Below are positions 10,243 to 18,513 of a stretch of 64,000 nt of DNA, in pieces; the first letter of the stretch is position 1, and each line of letters starts with the position of its first letter. The DNA is taken from contig CANJIU010000048.1 in assembly GCA_947474365.1 (NCBI GenBank), positions 1 to 64,000 of the forward strand. Reading direction: 5' to 3'. The stretch comes from Opitutia bacterium (GTDB lineage Bacteria > Verrucomicrobiota > Verrucomicrobiia > Opitutales > Opitutaceae). The position numbers and the translations under genes are program-made. Under the pieces are notes generated by a model, which did not search any database, had not been told where the DNA came from, and saw only the letters and a list, made by a program, of their open reading frames with translations.

Positions 10243-11730
10243 CTAGGTTCGGCGGGTCCAGTAAACCAAGAGCCCCAGCATCATCGCCGCGCCGGGCAGC
10301 ACCATCATCAGGGCATAACGCAACCGGGTGAAATCGGCGGCGCTGAGCGAGAGCATGAAACGTTCGACCGGACGTGGTGGGATGCTCAATTGCTTGTCGC
10401 GGTCAACGGTCCAGTTCACAGCGTTGAGTGCAACCAGCAGGCTGGCGGTGTCGAGCCGGCCGTTGGCGATGAAGTCGCCGGAACCGAAGACCACCATCTT
10501 CCCCCCGCGTACGCTGAACGGGAGGTTGTCGCGCACGGCGAGCCGTTCCGATGCGACGATTACACCCAACCGGTCCGCGGGTTCCATCCCGGGCATCGGG
10601 CGGGTGTCGATCCCGGGATCGTATTTGGGCACGACACCGGGTCGGAAGCCGCGCTCGCCCCAAGCATTGGTCGAGGTCGCGGCGATAGCCACGGTGCTCA
10701 GCCCGCCGCCAAGTGTGCGGCCAGGGTCGGGCATGACAGTGCGGGCCGCTCCGAGCCGGAGCGGTTGGTTTCCCAACTCGATCAGCGTCTTCGTGATTGG
10801 ATGGGCGACAAAGGCGCGAATCAGCAGGTCGCCGTTTTCCGCCATGTTCTCCTGCGCCGGATCGAGAATCCGGTCGTTCTGCACCAAGACGCCCCAGTCG
10901 AGAAGCAGGTCGTCAAGACCAAGGGCAGCCGTGCTCATTCCGGGGGAAATGAAGAGCAGCATCCGTCCGGCGTTCGTGCCGAGGTATTGGCGCAGTAATT
11001 CCTGCTCCGCCCGGGCGTAGCTGCTCTGAGGCGCGACGGCGACGAGGAGGGACGCGTCGGCCGGAATCTTGCGGGTTGCGGTGAGATCGACCGCATCGAC
11101 CTCGAAGTTTCTCACCTTCAACTGATCGGCGAACGCCGAGAGTCCGGCTTGGGCGTCGGCGTTGTCGACGCGGAGTTCCCCGTGGCCGGATAGAAAATAA
11201 ATCTTCTGCCGGTTCGGCATCGCAACGTCGAGAATGGCGGCGGTGAGCACCTGTTCGCCATGGAACGAATCCCGCTGCTTTTGCTTGAGCGTGTAGAGCT
11301 CGCTGACCGTTACGATGCGGCGCTTGTCGCCAGAGAGCAGCGCAATGATGTCGGCCTGCTCAATGCCCACCTCCTCCGAGCGTCGGCGGTTTTGGTAAAC
11401 GTCGAGTGTTTCCTTCGTGATTCTTCCCGTCGAGCGATCTTCCGTGGCGTAAACATATTCGTCGATCAGGCCGCGCACCTCCGGGTTGTCGCTGTCCGGA
11501 GACAGCGTCATGATGATATGGACGGGGCGATCGAGATTGTGGAGGTAGGAGAGGGTTTCCGGGGAGAGGGAGAATTTCCGCTGCCGGGTGAGATCGAAGC
11601 GCCAGGCGTGGTTTTTCGCGACGTAGTTCAGCCCGCCGAACAGCGAAACGAAGAGCAGCGCCTGCAAGATGAGATTGAGGGTGCGCAGCCAGCGCACGGC
11701 GCGAAAGCTCTCGAAAAACGGGAGGTTCAT
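10243..11730 (-). CDS. GldG-like ABC auxiliary protein (module 1)
   Basis: The protein has 495 residues, with an N-terminal membrane helix (about 18-38) and a C-terminal helix (about 465-490, ending LLVYWTRRT). Between them is a periplasmic domain of the GldG or uncharacterised ABC-auxiliary type, recognisable from FDLTRQRKFSLSPETL near the start, KIYFLSGHGE in the middle, and LLLFISPGMS later. GldG is known from Bacteroidota, where GldA/F/G form an ABC system linked to gliding, but the family is widespread in non-gliding bacteria. The start ATG overlaps the end of the permease gene by 4 bp (11727-11730), which indicates translational coupling. Its paralogue in module 2 is at 27643-29553. Confidence 0.87.
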   Translation of the reverse strand: MNLPFFESFRAVRWLRTLNLILQALLFVSLFGGLNYVAKNHAWRFDLTRQRKFSLSPETLSYLHNLDRPVHIIMTLSPDSDNPEVRGLIDEYVYATEDRSTGRITKETLDVYQNRRRSEEVGIEQADIIALLSGDKRRIVTVSELYTLKQKQRDSFHGEQVLTAAILDVAMPNRQKIYFLSGHGELRVDNADAQAGLSAFADQLKVRNFEVDAVDLTATRKIPADASLLVAVAPQSSYARAEQELLRQYLGTNAGRMLLFISPGMSTAALGLDDLLLDWGVLVQNDRILDPAQENMAENGDLLIRAFVAHPITKTLIELGNQPLRLGAARTVMPDPGRTLGGGLSTVAIAATSTNAWGERGFRPGVVPKYDPGIDTRPMPGMEPADRLGVIVASERLAVRDNLPFSVRGGKMVVFGSGDFIANGRLDTASLLVALNAVNWTVDRDKQLSIPPRPVERFMLSLSAADFTRLRYALMMVLPGAAMMLGLLVYWTRRT

Positions 11731-12509
11731 GCGTGCAGCAGCTTGGCCTCGACACTGAGGATGCTGAAAATCAGCGCCAGCACCGTCCCACTGAGGTAGA
11801 ACAGCAGATGCCGTGAGTCGATGACGCCCCGGGTGAAGTCATCTCGGTGCGAGAACACGTGCGCGTAATCGATCACGGATTTCATCGGTCGGAGCACGCC
11901 CTGACCGATCCAGGCGGAGTCGGAGAGGGCGTTTCCGCCCAGAATCAGCGAGGCGAGCATCACGCAGGCGAGGATGCCCGCGACGGACTGGTTGCTGGTC
12001 ACGGAACTCGCCAGGACGCCAATCGCAACGAAGAGAAGGCCGGAAACGGCGATGAAGAGGAAACCGCCGATCAACGGTCCGGAATCAAGAAAGCGCGCGT
12101 CGCCGGAAAATTTTTTCAGGATCAGGAAGAACCCGATGGTCGAAGCCCACAGCACCGAATAGAGAAAATAAGCGGCGCCGAATTTCGCCAGGACTACCTC
12201 GGTGGTGGTTACCGGGGTCGTCAGCAGCGTCTCGATCGTGCCGAGTCGGCGCTCTTCGGCGAGGCACTTCATCGTGAGGAGGGGGACCATCACGCAGGCA
12301 GGCAGCCAGAAGAGTTGGAAATACACGTTCGCCGGCGAGGACTCCTGCGGGCCGCTGCTGTAAATTTCCAGAATCTTGGTGAAAATGAGGCCCATGAAAC
12401 CCAGGAACAGCGTCCCGGCGACGTACGTGGCCGGACTGACGAGGAGCATGCGGATCTCGTGACTGAGGAGAGTGGGAAAGTGCTTCACGGTGATGGCGGA
12501 AAGTCGCAC
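11727..12509 (-). CDS. ABC transporter permease, GldF-like (module 1)
   Basis: The protein is about 260 residues with six predicted membrane segments of the ABC-2/GldF type. It opens with a cytoplasmic helix (FPTLLSHEIRMLLVSPATYV), and the ERRLGTIETLLTTPVTTTEVVLAKF motif follows the second helix, as usual in this family. The open frame extends to 12632 and would overlap the ATPase gene, but the extra residues are arginine/proline-rich. I prefer the GTG at 12509, which has GGAG three bases upstream and sits 55 bp after the ATPase stop. A second GTG at 12488 is possible. It pairs with the ATPase upstream and the GldG-like protein downstream. Confidence 0.86.
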   Translation of the reverse strand: MRLSAITVKHFPTLLSHEIRMLLVSPATYVAGTLFLGFMGLIFTKILEIYSSGPQESSPANVYFQLFWLPACVMVPLLTMKCLAEERRLGTIETLLTTPVTTTEVVLAKFGAAYFLYSVLWASTIGFFLILKKFSGDARFLDSGPLIGGFLFIAVSGLLFVAIGVLASSVTSNQSVAGILACVMLASLILGGNALSDSAWIGQGVLRPMKSVIDYAHVFSHRDDFTRGVIDSRHLLFYLSGTVLALIFSILSVEAKLLHA

Positions 12510-12564
12510 GGGCTCCGCACGGGCGTCGAGGGGGCCACGTGGTGCCGTTGGCGGTTTTGCTTCG

Positions 12565-13557
12565 TCATTTTGTCGCGGGCTTCGCCGCCGCCACCGCATC
12601 CCAGCTGCGTCGCGTGGCGGCAAGGAACACATCCTCCAGCGTGGGATTGGCCCGGCTCAGTGCCCGGACGCGAGCTCCGTTCGACAACAAGGTGCGCAGG
12701 AGGGTTTCGCCCAGTTCATCGTTTCGGCTCGTCGTAATGGTCATCTTGCGGAAACCGTCGGGACCGGGTTCCGCGGTCGCGGTGATCCGAATCGACGAAT
12801 CGATCGCCGCCAGGGCAGTGCCGAGGGATTCAGCATCGCCGGCCATTTCCAGGTGATAGTTGGAGTTTCCGAAGATCTCCTTCCGTAGATCCGCCGGCGT
12901 ACCCTGAGCCACCACCCGGCCTTGATTGATGATCAGGACGCGGTCGCACGTCATTTCAATTTCGGGCAGAATGTGGGACGAGATGATCACCGTCATGCGG
13001 CCTCGCAGGCTCGCGATCAGGTCGCGCACGATGAGAATCTGATGCGGATCCAGGCCGATGGTCGGTTCGTCCATGATGATGACCGGCGGTTCGGCGAGAA
13101 TTGCGTCCGCAATTCCAACCCGCTGGCGGAAACCTTTGGACAGTTGCCCGATGATTTTGTGCCGAACCCGCTTCAGATCGCACACCTCCAGGACTTCGTC
13201 GATGCGGGGCCCAAGCTTCCGCCGCGGGATTTCCTTCAGACGCCCGCGGAAATACATGAATTCAGACACCCGCATGTCTTCGGGCAGTGGATTGTTTTCG
13301 GGCATGTAGCCAATCCGGCGCTTGATCTCGTCGGGCTGCGTCGCCACGGGGATGCCGCAGATTTTCACGCTGCCCGACGACGCCGGCAGGTAACCGGTGA
13401 GGATGCGCATCGTCGTGGACTTGCCGGCGCCATTCGGGCCGAGAAACCCCACGATTTCCCCCCGGGCCACGCTGAAGCTGATGTCGTTCACAGCCGTGAC
13501 CCCGCCGTAGGTCTTGATCAGACGGGTGACTTCAATGGCGGTGGGAACGTCGGACAT
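12565..13557 (-). CDS. ABC transporter ATP-binding protein, GldA-like (module 1)
   Basis: This is a 330-residue ABC ATPase. The Walker A motif GPNGAGKST lies at residues 40-48, the signature is LSKGFRQRV, and Walker B is VIIMDEPTIGLDP. The switch histidine is in VIISSHILPE. About 100 residues follow the nucleotide-binding domain, as in GldA/CcmA-type exporters. It is the first gene of module 1 and would drive the GldF-like permease immediately downstream. The start ATG at 13557 gives a normal N-terminus (MSDVPTAIEVTRLIKTYG). Confidence 0.93.
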   Translation of the reverse strand: MSDVPTAIEVTRLIKTYGGVTAVNDISFSVARGEIVGFLGPNGAGKSTTMRILTGYLPASSGSVKICGIPVATQPDEIKRRIGYMPENNPLPEDMRVSEFMYFRGRLKEIPRRKLGPRIDEVLEVCDLKRVRHKIIGQLSKGFRQRVGIADAILAEPPVIIMDEPTIGLDPHQILIVRDLIASLRGRMTVIISSHILPEIEMTCDRVLIINQGRVVAQGTPADLRKEIFGNSNYHLEMAGDAESLGTALAAIDSSIRITATAEPGPDGFRKMTITTSRNDELGETLLRTLLSNGARVRALSRANPTLEDVFLAATRRSWDAVAAAKPATK

Positions 13558-13662
13558 GCGCTGGAGGCGGGAGGATTTTAAGGGTTGTGTTGGATTGACG
13601 CCGCGAAAGGGAGAAATGTGCCAACGGATCGTGCCAAACTTACGCCTCCTGTCTAAGGAAAT

Positions 13663-14652
13663 TCAGGAAGTTTTCTCCAGGGTGACCTCGCCGGCCCGAA
13701 AGCGATGAACCTTGCCTCCCTCGTCGCGGAGCAGGATCGCTCCTTCGTCGTCGAGGCCGCCCACCACGCCGTGATGCCGGCGACCGCCCTCAAGCAAGGT
13801 GACCGCCTGGCCGCGCAGCACGTCGAAACGGTTCCAAAGGTCGGCAAACGTCGGGAGGTGTGCTCCCTCGACGAACGTTTGATAGGCAAGCAGGACGCGC
13901 CCCACGAGGGCGGCCGCGAGTCGGTTGATGTCCAGGGGCGCGCCGGTGACATCCTCCAACGCAATCGCGCGGTGCGACAAGTCGCCGGGCCAGCCCTCAT
14001 CCGGGCGGTTCACGTTCAATCCGAGGCCGAAAATGAGATCGCGGATCTGGTCGGAGTCGACCCGGGCCTCGGTCAGCATTCCGCCGGCCTTGCGCCCGTC
14101 GAACAGAATATCGTTGGGCCACTTGATGCCCGGCCGGACGCTGGCGAAATTGGCGAGCAGTTCGCAGACATTAAGGCCCATCCAGAGGGTGAACGTCTGC
14201 ATGCGTTCGGGTTCGACCTGCGGGCGAAACGCGAAGCTCACGTAGAGGCTGGTCGTCGATTCGCTATGCCAGACCCGGCCGAAGCGGCCCCGTCCGTGGG
14301 ACTGTCGTCGAGCGAGCACGGCAAACGGAGTGGGGCGCCCCGTTGCCAGTTGGCGAGCGGCTTCGTCGTTGGTGCTGTCAACGTCGTCGAGCACGTGCAA
14401 AGAAAAATTCTTCGGTCGGACCTTCAATTGGGTGTCGACCAGCGGAGCATACAACGCGCCCGGTAATTTCGAAATCCGGTACCCCCGGGACCGCTGCGCG
14501 TCGAACGCAAAACCTGCCGCCCGGAGTTTCTCCATCTGCTGCCAAACCGCCACGCGGCTGACGCCGAGTTTGACCGCCAGTGCGGCGCCCGACACCCAGC
14601 TTTTTTCGTGAGTTAGAAGTTCGCGCAGGATGACGTGTTCGGCGGTCGGCAT
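13663..14652 (-). CDS. birA: Biotin--[acetyl-CoA-carboxylase] ligase
   Basis: The enzyme attaches biotin to the biotin carboxyl carrier protein in the cytoplasm. An N-terminal winged-helix region (residues 1-60, GVSRVAVWQQMEKLRAAGF) is followed by the ligase core. The core shows DSTNDEA, the biotinyl-adenylate loop SHGRGRFGRVWHS, and WPNDILFDGRKAGGML, all standard for BirA. The C-terminal SH3-like domain includes HHGVVGGLDDEGAILL. The DNA-binding domain makes this the bifunctional type, which may also repress biotin genes, although none lie nearby. The frame opens at 14721, but the ATG at 14652 (MPTAEHVILREL) gives the usual N-terminus. It is divergent from the small gene at 14732. Confidence 0.94.
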   Translation of the reverse strand: MPTAEHVILRELLTHEKSWVSGAALAVKLGVSRVAVWQQMEKLRAAGFAFDAQRSRGYRISKLPGALYAPLVDTQLKVRPKNFSLHVLDDVDSTNDEAARQLATGRPTPFAVLARRQSHGRGRFGRVWHSESTTSLYVSFAFRPQVEPERMQTFTLWMGLNVCELLANFASVRPGIKWPNDILFDGRKAGGMLTEARVDSDQIRDLIFGLGLNVNRPDEGWPGDLSHRAIALEDVTGAPLDINRLAAALVGRVLLAYQTFVEGAHLPTFADLWNRFDVLRGQAVTLLEGGRRHHGVVGGLDDEGAILLRDEGGKVHRFRAGEVTLEKTS

Positions 14653-14731
14653 GAATCGGGTTCCGGAAGGCAGTGGAGCGGTAGTCGAGTGTTGGTTTGA
14701 ACTATGAATCCTTTCCCGCACGCTGGCGCAA

Positions 14732-15031
14732 ATGTCATTTGAGGAACTCCAACAATCAATTACGGACGCCGCCGCCCCTCCCGGGGAACTTTCGCTCGCC
14801 CTGCAGGCGCTCTGGCATGACGGCCGGGGTGACTGGGAAAAGGCGCACGCTTGCGCCCAGGACGATCACAGTCGCGACGGTTCCTGGGTTCATGCTTACC
14901 TCCATCGCAAGGAAGGCGACCTCGGCAACGCCGGTTACTGGTATGCGCGGGCGGGGCGGGCGCGTCCCGAGCCACGGGTAACTCTTGACGCCGAATGGGA
15001 CGAAATCGCGCGGGCGCTCGCTTCCCGGTAA
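14732..15031 (+). CDS. Small conserved protein of unknown function
   Basis: The product has 99 residues with no signal peptide or membrane segment. The stretch ALWHDGRGDWEKAHACAQ, then WVHAYLHRKEGDLGNAGYWY, is a pattern I recall from a family of small conserved bacterial proteins. It looks like a short helical-repeat (TPR/Sel1-like) fold. No catalytic motif is evident. It is divergently placed from birA with about 80 bp between the starts, and converges on the secreted protein gene at 15071, 39 bp away. The function is unknown. Confidence 0.75.
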   Translation: MSFEELQQSITDAAAPPGELSLALQALWHDGRGDWEKAHACAQDDHSRDGSWVHAYLHRKEGDLGNAGYWYARAGRARPEPRVTLDAEWDEIARALASR

Positions 15032-15070
15032 CGGCCCGGACCGCAATGGCGGGATTTCCGTAACTTCTGA

Positions 15071-15718
15071 CTACTTCTGGCTGTTGCTCCACCCAAAGTC
15101 CCGCGAACGCAGAAAGGTTCGCTGCGACTCCTTCAAAATGTAGCTGCCCGCGGCCGCGTCGGTCTTCGTCGCATTGACGCCCGCGTCGTTCAGATCCGCC
15201 ATATTTTTAAGGCGTTCCTCTTCGGCATACATGGCCAGGGCGCGCGACTCCTTCGATGTTCCGAAAAGCGGCAGCGTAAACCGATTCAGCGCCCGGTCCG
15301 CGTCGGAGATATACCGGCGCATCGCGATGTCGGTCAGGCCCTTTTCGGTGTGAATCGCGCGCTCGCTGAACACCGCCGGTTTCGGCTCTTGCACGATGTA
15401 TTTCGGCAGGCGTACGATGCCGTTCTTCGGCTTATCGATGTCGCGCAGGTCGACCGGTTCGGCTTGCGGCTTGGGCTCTGGCTTCGGAGGCGGAGAACTG
15501 TACTTGGGGGACGCGGCGGCGAGGGCGGCCGCGGCTTCGCCGGAAATGGCGCGGGTGCGGCGCGGCGTTTCCGGTGCCCTGGGTTTCTCGATGGTGGACT
15601 CGTTCAGAATCGGTGACGTCGTCGCGCTCGCTGACAGCCCTTGGGCGTGGCCGAACGGCATCAGGGCCGCGATCCCGAAAAGCGTGACGGTGGCGTTGAA
15701 TGAAGTGATACGGACCAT
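15071..15718 (-). CDS. Secreted protein of unknown function with receptor-like IVxLxxYxV motif
   Basis: The protein is about 215 residues from the ATG at 15718, which starts a clear signal peptide ending near HAQG. The open frame extends to 15793, but the extra residues are not signal-like. After cleavage comes a proline/lysine-rich, disordered region (residues 60-85), then GIVRLPKYIVQEP, then a helical domain to the C-terminus with a charged AEEERLKNMADLNDAG stretch. The IVRLPKYIV segment resembles the pre-plug segments of both TonB receptors in this window (IVTLEKFVA and VVKLDAFTV). I recognise no family. The gene lies 71 bp after the PEP-CTERM gene on the same strand. Confidence 0.65.
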   Translation of the reverse strand: MVRITSFNATVTLFGIAALMPFGHAQGLSASATTSPILNESTIEKPRAPETPRRTRAISGEAAAALAAASPKYSSPPPKPEPKPQAEPVDLRDIDKPKNGIVRLPKYIVQEPKPAVFSERAIHTEKGLTDIAMRRYISDADRALNRFTLPLFGTSKESRALAMYAEEERLKNMADLNDAGVNATKTDAAAGSYILKESQRTFLRSRDFGWSNSQK

Positions 15719-15789
15719 TGCGGGGTGAAAGAAACGTGGATGATTGCGCGGTTCCCTGCAAGTACAGGGAACGTGCGACTTCCTGCCAA

Positions 15790-16539
15790 TCACGGCCGCT
15801 GTTTTGCCCGCGTCCGTAGCGAAACGATGCCGACCAACAGGCCCGCCGCGAGAAGTGTGAGGGTTGAAGGCTCGGGAATGGCGCTTGGAGCTCCGGTCGA
15901 GTAGAGCGTGGTCACCTCGGCTGCCGTGAGTGCCCCGTTGAAGATTCGCACGTAGTTCACCGTTCCACCCGTCGCCTCGCCTTGCCCCGTGGCGAAATCA
16001 TCGGCAAAAAGCGTCAGCTTGTTGTTCCCCGCCGTGATCGTTGCGAGTGGACTGGTGTCGTTGAAGCTGAACCGCTGCTGACCATTGACGTATCCGGTGA
16101 CGGTGTTGGCGGCGCCATCGCGCGTCAGCACTACGTGCACGTTGATGTCGGCCACGAAATCCGCCGCACCGGCGGTCGTGACCGGGTAGAAGCTCAGGTT
16201 CCCGTTGAGTTGGTAAAATCCGGTGTCATCCGCCCGGTCGTGAAAGTCGGCAATCTTCCGCCATCCACCCGTGGCATCGAACTTGAAGGATAACTCGAGC
16301 GAAAAGTCCGTTGGATTCAGGAGGGAGCTGCTCAGGGTGAGCCCCTGGTTTGCCGCAAAGACATAACCCAGCGCGGTCACTTGCCCGCCCAACGAGGCCA
16401 GCGGAGTGCCGCCCAAATTGTCGTTCAGCGAGCCGCGCAGGGCATATTCATGCACCACGACGGCCGCCGGTGCGGCGCCGCAACTCAGGCCAAAGAAGGC
16501 GAGCCAAAGAAGAAGCCGGCATCTTTGTTGCACGATCAA
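15790..16539 (-). CDS. PEP-CTERM protein with LamG/concanavalin-like domain
   Basis: The protein is about 249 residues. A signal peptide spans the first 25 residues. A single jelly-roll domain of the LamG/Laminin-G-3 type covers about residues 30-215; DFSLELSFKFDATGGW and NTVTGYVNGQQRFSF are typical strands. The C-terminus is a textbook PEP-CTERM sorting signal: IPEPSTLTLLAAG, a hydrophobic helix, then an RTRAK basic tail. PEP-CTERM proteins are cleaved by exosortase and usually exported with exopolysaccharide. No ATG fits: the first start is TTG at 16539, with an in-frame GTG at 16533, so the exact start is uncertain. Confidence 0.82.
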   Translation of the reverse strand: MIVQQRCRLLLWLAFFGLSCGAAPAAVVVHEYALRGSLNDNLGGTPLASLGGQVTALGYVFAANQGLTLSSSLLNPTDFSLELSFKFDATGGWRKIADFHDRADDTGFYQLNGNLSFYPVTTAGAADFVADINVHVVLTRDGAANTVTGYVNGQQRFSFNDTSPLATITAGNNKLTLFADDFATGQGEATGGTVNYVRIFNGALTAAEVTTLYSTGAPSAIPEPSTLTLLAAGLLVGIVSLRTRAKQRP

Positions 16540-16580
16540 AATCTGCCATCACGTCGGTGCGGATGCAACCCCTGAGGTGG

Positions 16581-16599
16581 GGAGCCGCGCTTCGGCTCC
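16581..16599. terminator. Short stem-loop between atzF and the PEP-CTERM gene
   Basis: GGAGCCG at 16581-16587 pairs with CGGCTCC at 16593-16599 around a 5-base loop. It lies 64 bp downstream of the atzF stop on the minus strand, before the PEP-CTERM gene. No T-run follows, so it is only a possible operon-end hairpin. Confidence 0.35.
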
Positions 16600-16662
16600 T
16601 GGTATGGATCTGACCCTTGACGGCCGAACCGTGCGCCCACGCCGACGGGACACACTGAATTC

Positions 16663-18483
16663 TCACTGCGCCGACGCTCGGGCGGCGAGGTAGGCGCGCC
16701 ACCCGCGGTGGTGGGTGATGTCGTCGGCTGCCGCCAAGGCGGCCGACTCACAGAGGAATCCCTTCACGTTTTCGCCGTTGGAAAGCGTGAGATTGCCAAT
16801 GCAAAGGGGCGGGGGAACCGCGGCGACGAAGCGCCCGAACGCCGCCGGCGCGAGTTCCCAGACTTCAAGTGCCACCGCAGCGCCACCTTCGTTGACGCGT
16901 AGAAGCCCAGGCTTCGGCGGCGTGGTGTTCGGCAACGCGTAAAGGCGGTAGTTCGGGGACGTGCTGCCGGACCAGACCAAGCGCCCGCCCAAGTCCGTCA
17001 ATTGGTGATTGAGCGGCAGCCCGGAAAGGTGGGCTCCTACGACTGCCAGGCGGACGAGTGCCGACGGAGGCGAAGAATTGGCCGAAGAGGTTGGTCTGGT
17101 CGGTGGAACGGGAGTGGAGGTGGCGCCCAAGTTGCCTCCGACGTGGGCGTGCCAGCGCGCGCCCAACGCCAGCAACTCCCTTTCGCGCCAAGCGGGAGCA
17201 ATCCAAGTGACGCCCCACGGCAGGCCGTCGTCGCGCATGCCCGCGGGGACTGCAAGCGCCGAGAGGTCGAGGAGGTTGACGAAATTGGTGTAGGTGCCGA
17301 GTTGCGTGTTGAACGTGAGTGGATCGGCCGTGACTTCGGCGAGGGTGTAGGGCCGCGGGGCGGTCGGCAGCAGGAGCACGTCCATTTTTTTCCATTCGAG
17401 GTCAGCGCGCCGCGCGAGGCCGGCCAGTCGGTGGAAGCCGTCGAACGTATCCGCGGCGCTGAGTCGGTCGGCCTTTTCGACAATCTGCCGCGTTACCGGA
17501 AAGAACGCGTCCGCGTGGGAGGAGTGAAATGCGCGCAGCGCGGCCCAGCGTTCCGCGACCCATGGTCCCTGATAGAGCAAGGCCGCGGCTTCACGGAACG
17601 GTGCGAAGTCGATCTCAACCAACGTCGCACCCAGCGCGGTGACGCGGGCGAGGCTTTCCTGAAAGCGGTGGGCGGACTCGGCGTCACCAAAAAATTCCCG
17701 GTCGTTCACCGCGGGTACACCGATCCGAAGAAGCGAAGACCATTCCCCCGGGCCCTCCGGTCGTGGGCGCGAGAAAGGATCGACCTCATCGAACGACTCC
17801 GCGACGGCCAGGACTTCGGCTGCGTCGGCGCAACTGAGGGCGAATATTGAGACACAATCGAGCGAGCGGCAGGCCGGCACCACCCCGCGCGTGCTGAGTG
17901 CGCCCTTGCTGGGTTTCAGGCCCACCAGATTGTTCAGCCCAGCCGGCACACGACCCGAACCGGCGGTATCGGTGCCCAGCGCGAACGACACCAGTCCGGT
18001 CGCTACCGCCACCGCCGAACCGCTGCTGGAGCCGCCCGGAATTACTCCGGGGTGAAACGGATTGCGCGGCGCGCCGTAAGGGGAGCGCACGCCGACCAGG
18101 CCGGTGGCGAACTGATCGAGGTTGGTTTTGCCGATGGGGATCGCGCCGGCATCGAGGAGACGCTGGACGACCGGCGCGGAGTTGCCCGGGATGTAACCGA
18201 ATTCCGGACACGCCGCAGTCGTCGGCGTGCCGGCGAGATCGATGTTGTCCTTGATCGCAAATGGCAGCCCATAGAGCGGCTGGCCGGCCGGTCCGCGGTC
18301 CTCGACCTGACGGGCATGGGCGAGCAGTTCCTCGCGCGACCGCAGGTGAATCCACACAGCCGGGTCGGCCTGGATGGAGATCCGGCGGAGGACCTCCTCC
18401 ACGAGGGAGACGGGAGTCAGTTCGCCGGAGACGTAGGCACGGCGCACGGACGCGTGATCGAGGCTAAGCGGGCGGTGGGGCAC
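16663..18483 (-). CDS. atzF: Allophanate hydrolase
   Basis: The enzyme converts allophanate to ammonia and CO2, the last step of biuret, cyanurate and urea-carboxylase routes. It is 606 residues, the usual size for full-length AtzF. The N-terminal amidase-signature domain has Lys78 (FAIKDN), the cis-Ser region GGSSSGSA at 150-157, and nucleophile Ser176 in GTDTAGSGR. The C-terminal domain, about 485-606 (GLPLNHQLTDLGG, SPNYRLYALP, ENVKGFLCE), is the allophanate-hydrolase C-terminal domain that processes the carboxylated intermediate in the Pseudomonas enzyme. It lies 30 bp after the permease gene and is the last gene of the ureide operon. Absence of urea carboxylase nearby argues for a biuret-type source of allophanate. 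Confidence 0.93.
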   Translation of the reverse strand: MPHRPLSLDHASVRRAYVSGELTPVSLVEEVLRRISIQADPAVWIHLRSREELLAHARQVEDRGPAGQPLYGLPFAIKDNIDLAGTPTTAACPEFGYIPGNSAPVVQRLLDAGAIPIGKTNLDQFATGLVGVRSPYGAPRNPFHPGVIPGGSSSGSAVAVATGLVSFALGTDTAGSGRVPAGLNNLVGLKPSKGALSTRGVVPACRSLDCVSIFALSCADAAEVLAVAESFDEVDPFSRPRPEGPGEWSSLLRIGVPAVNDREFFGDAESAHRFQESLARVTALGATLVEIDFAPFREAAALLYQGPWVAERWAALRAFHSSHADAFFPVTRQIVEKADRLSAADTFDGFHRLAGLARRADLEWKKMDVLLLPTAPRPYTLAEVTADPLTFNTQLGTYTNFVNLLDLSALAVPAGMRDDGLPWGVTWIAPAWRERELLALGARWHAHVGGNLGATSTPVPPTRPTSSANSSPPSALVRLAVVGAHLSGLPLNHQLTDLGGRLVWSGSTSPNYRLYALPNTTPPKPGLLRVNEGGAAVALEVWELAPAAFGRFVAAVPPPLCIGNLTLSNGENVKGFLCESAALAAADDITHHRGWRAYLAARASAQ

Positions 18484-18513
18484 GGTGGAGAAAGGGATTG
18501 ATTCGCGACTTGG

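Noticed and set aside
8151..10246. Long open frames on both strands over the DUF4340 gene (8151-9488 minus, 8948-10246 plus)
   Set aside because: Both are arginine/proline-rich or featureless, while the minus frame at 8201-10177 shows a membrane anchor and DUF4340 units.
13617..13645. Direct repeat of GTGCCAA upstream of the module 1 ATPase
   Set aside because: Two copies of 7 bp are within chance for this region, and no palindrome or regulator gene supports an operator.
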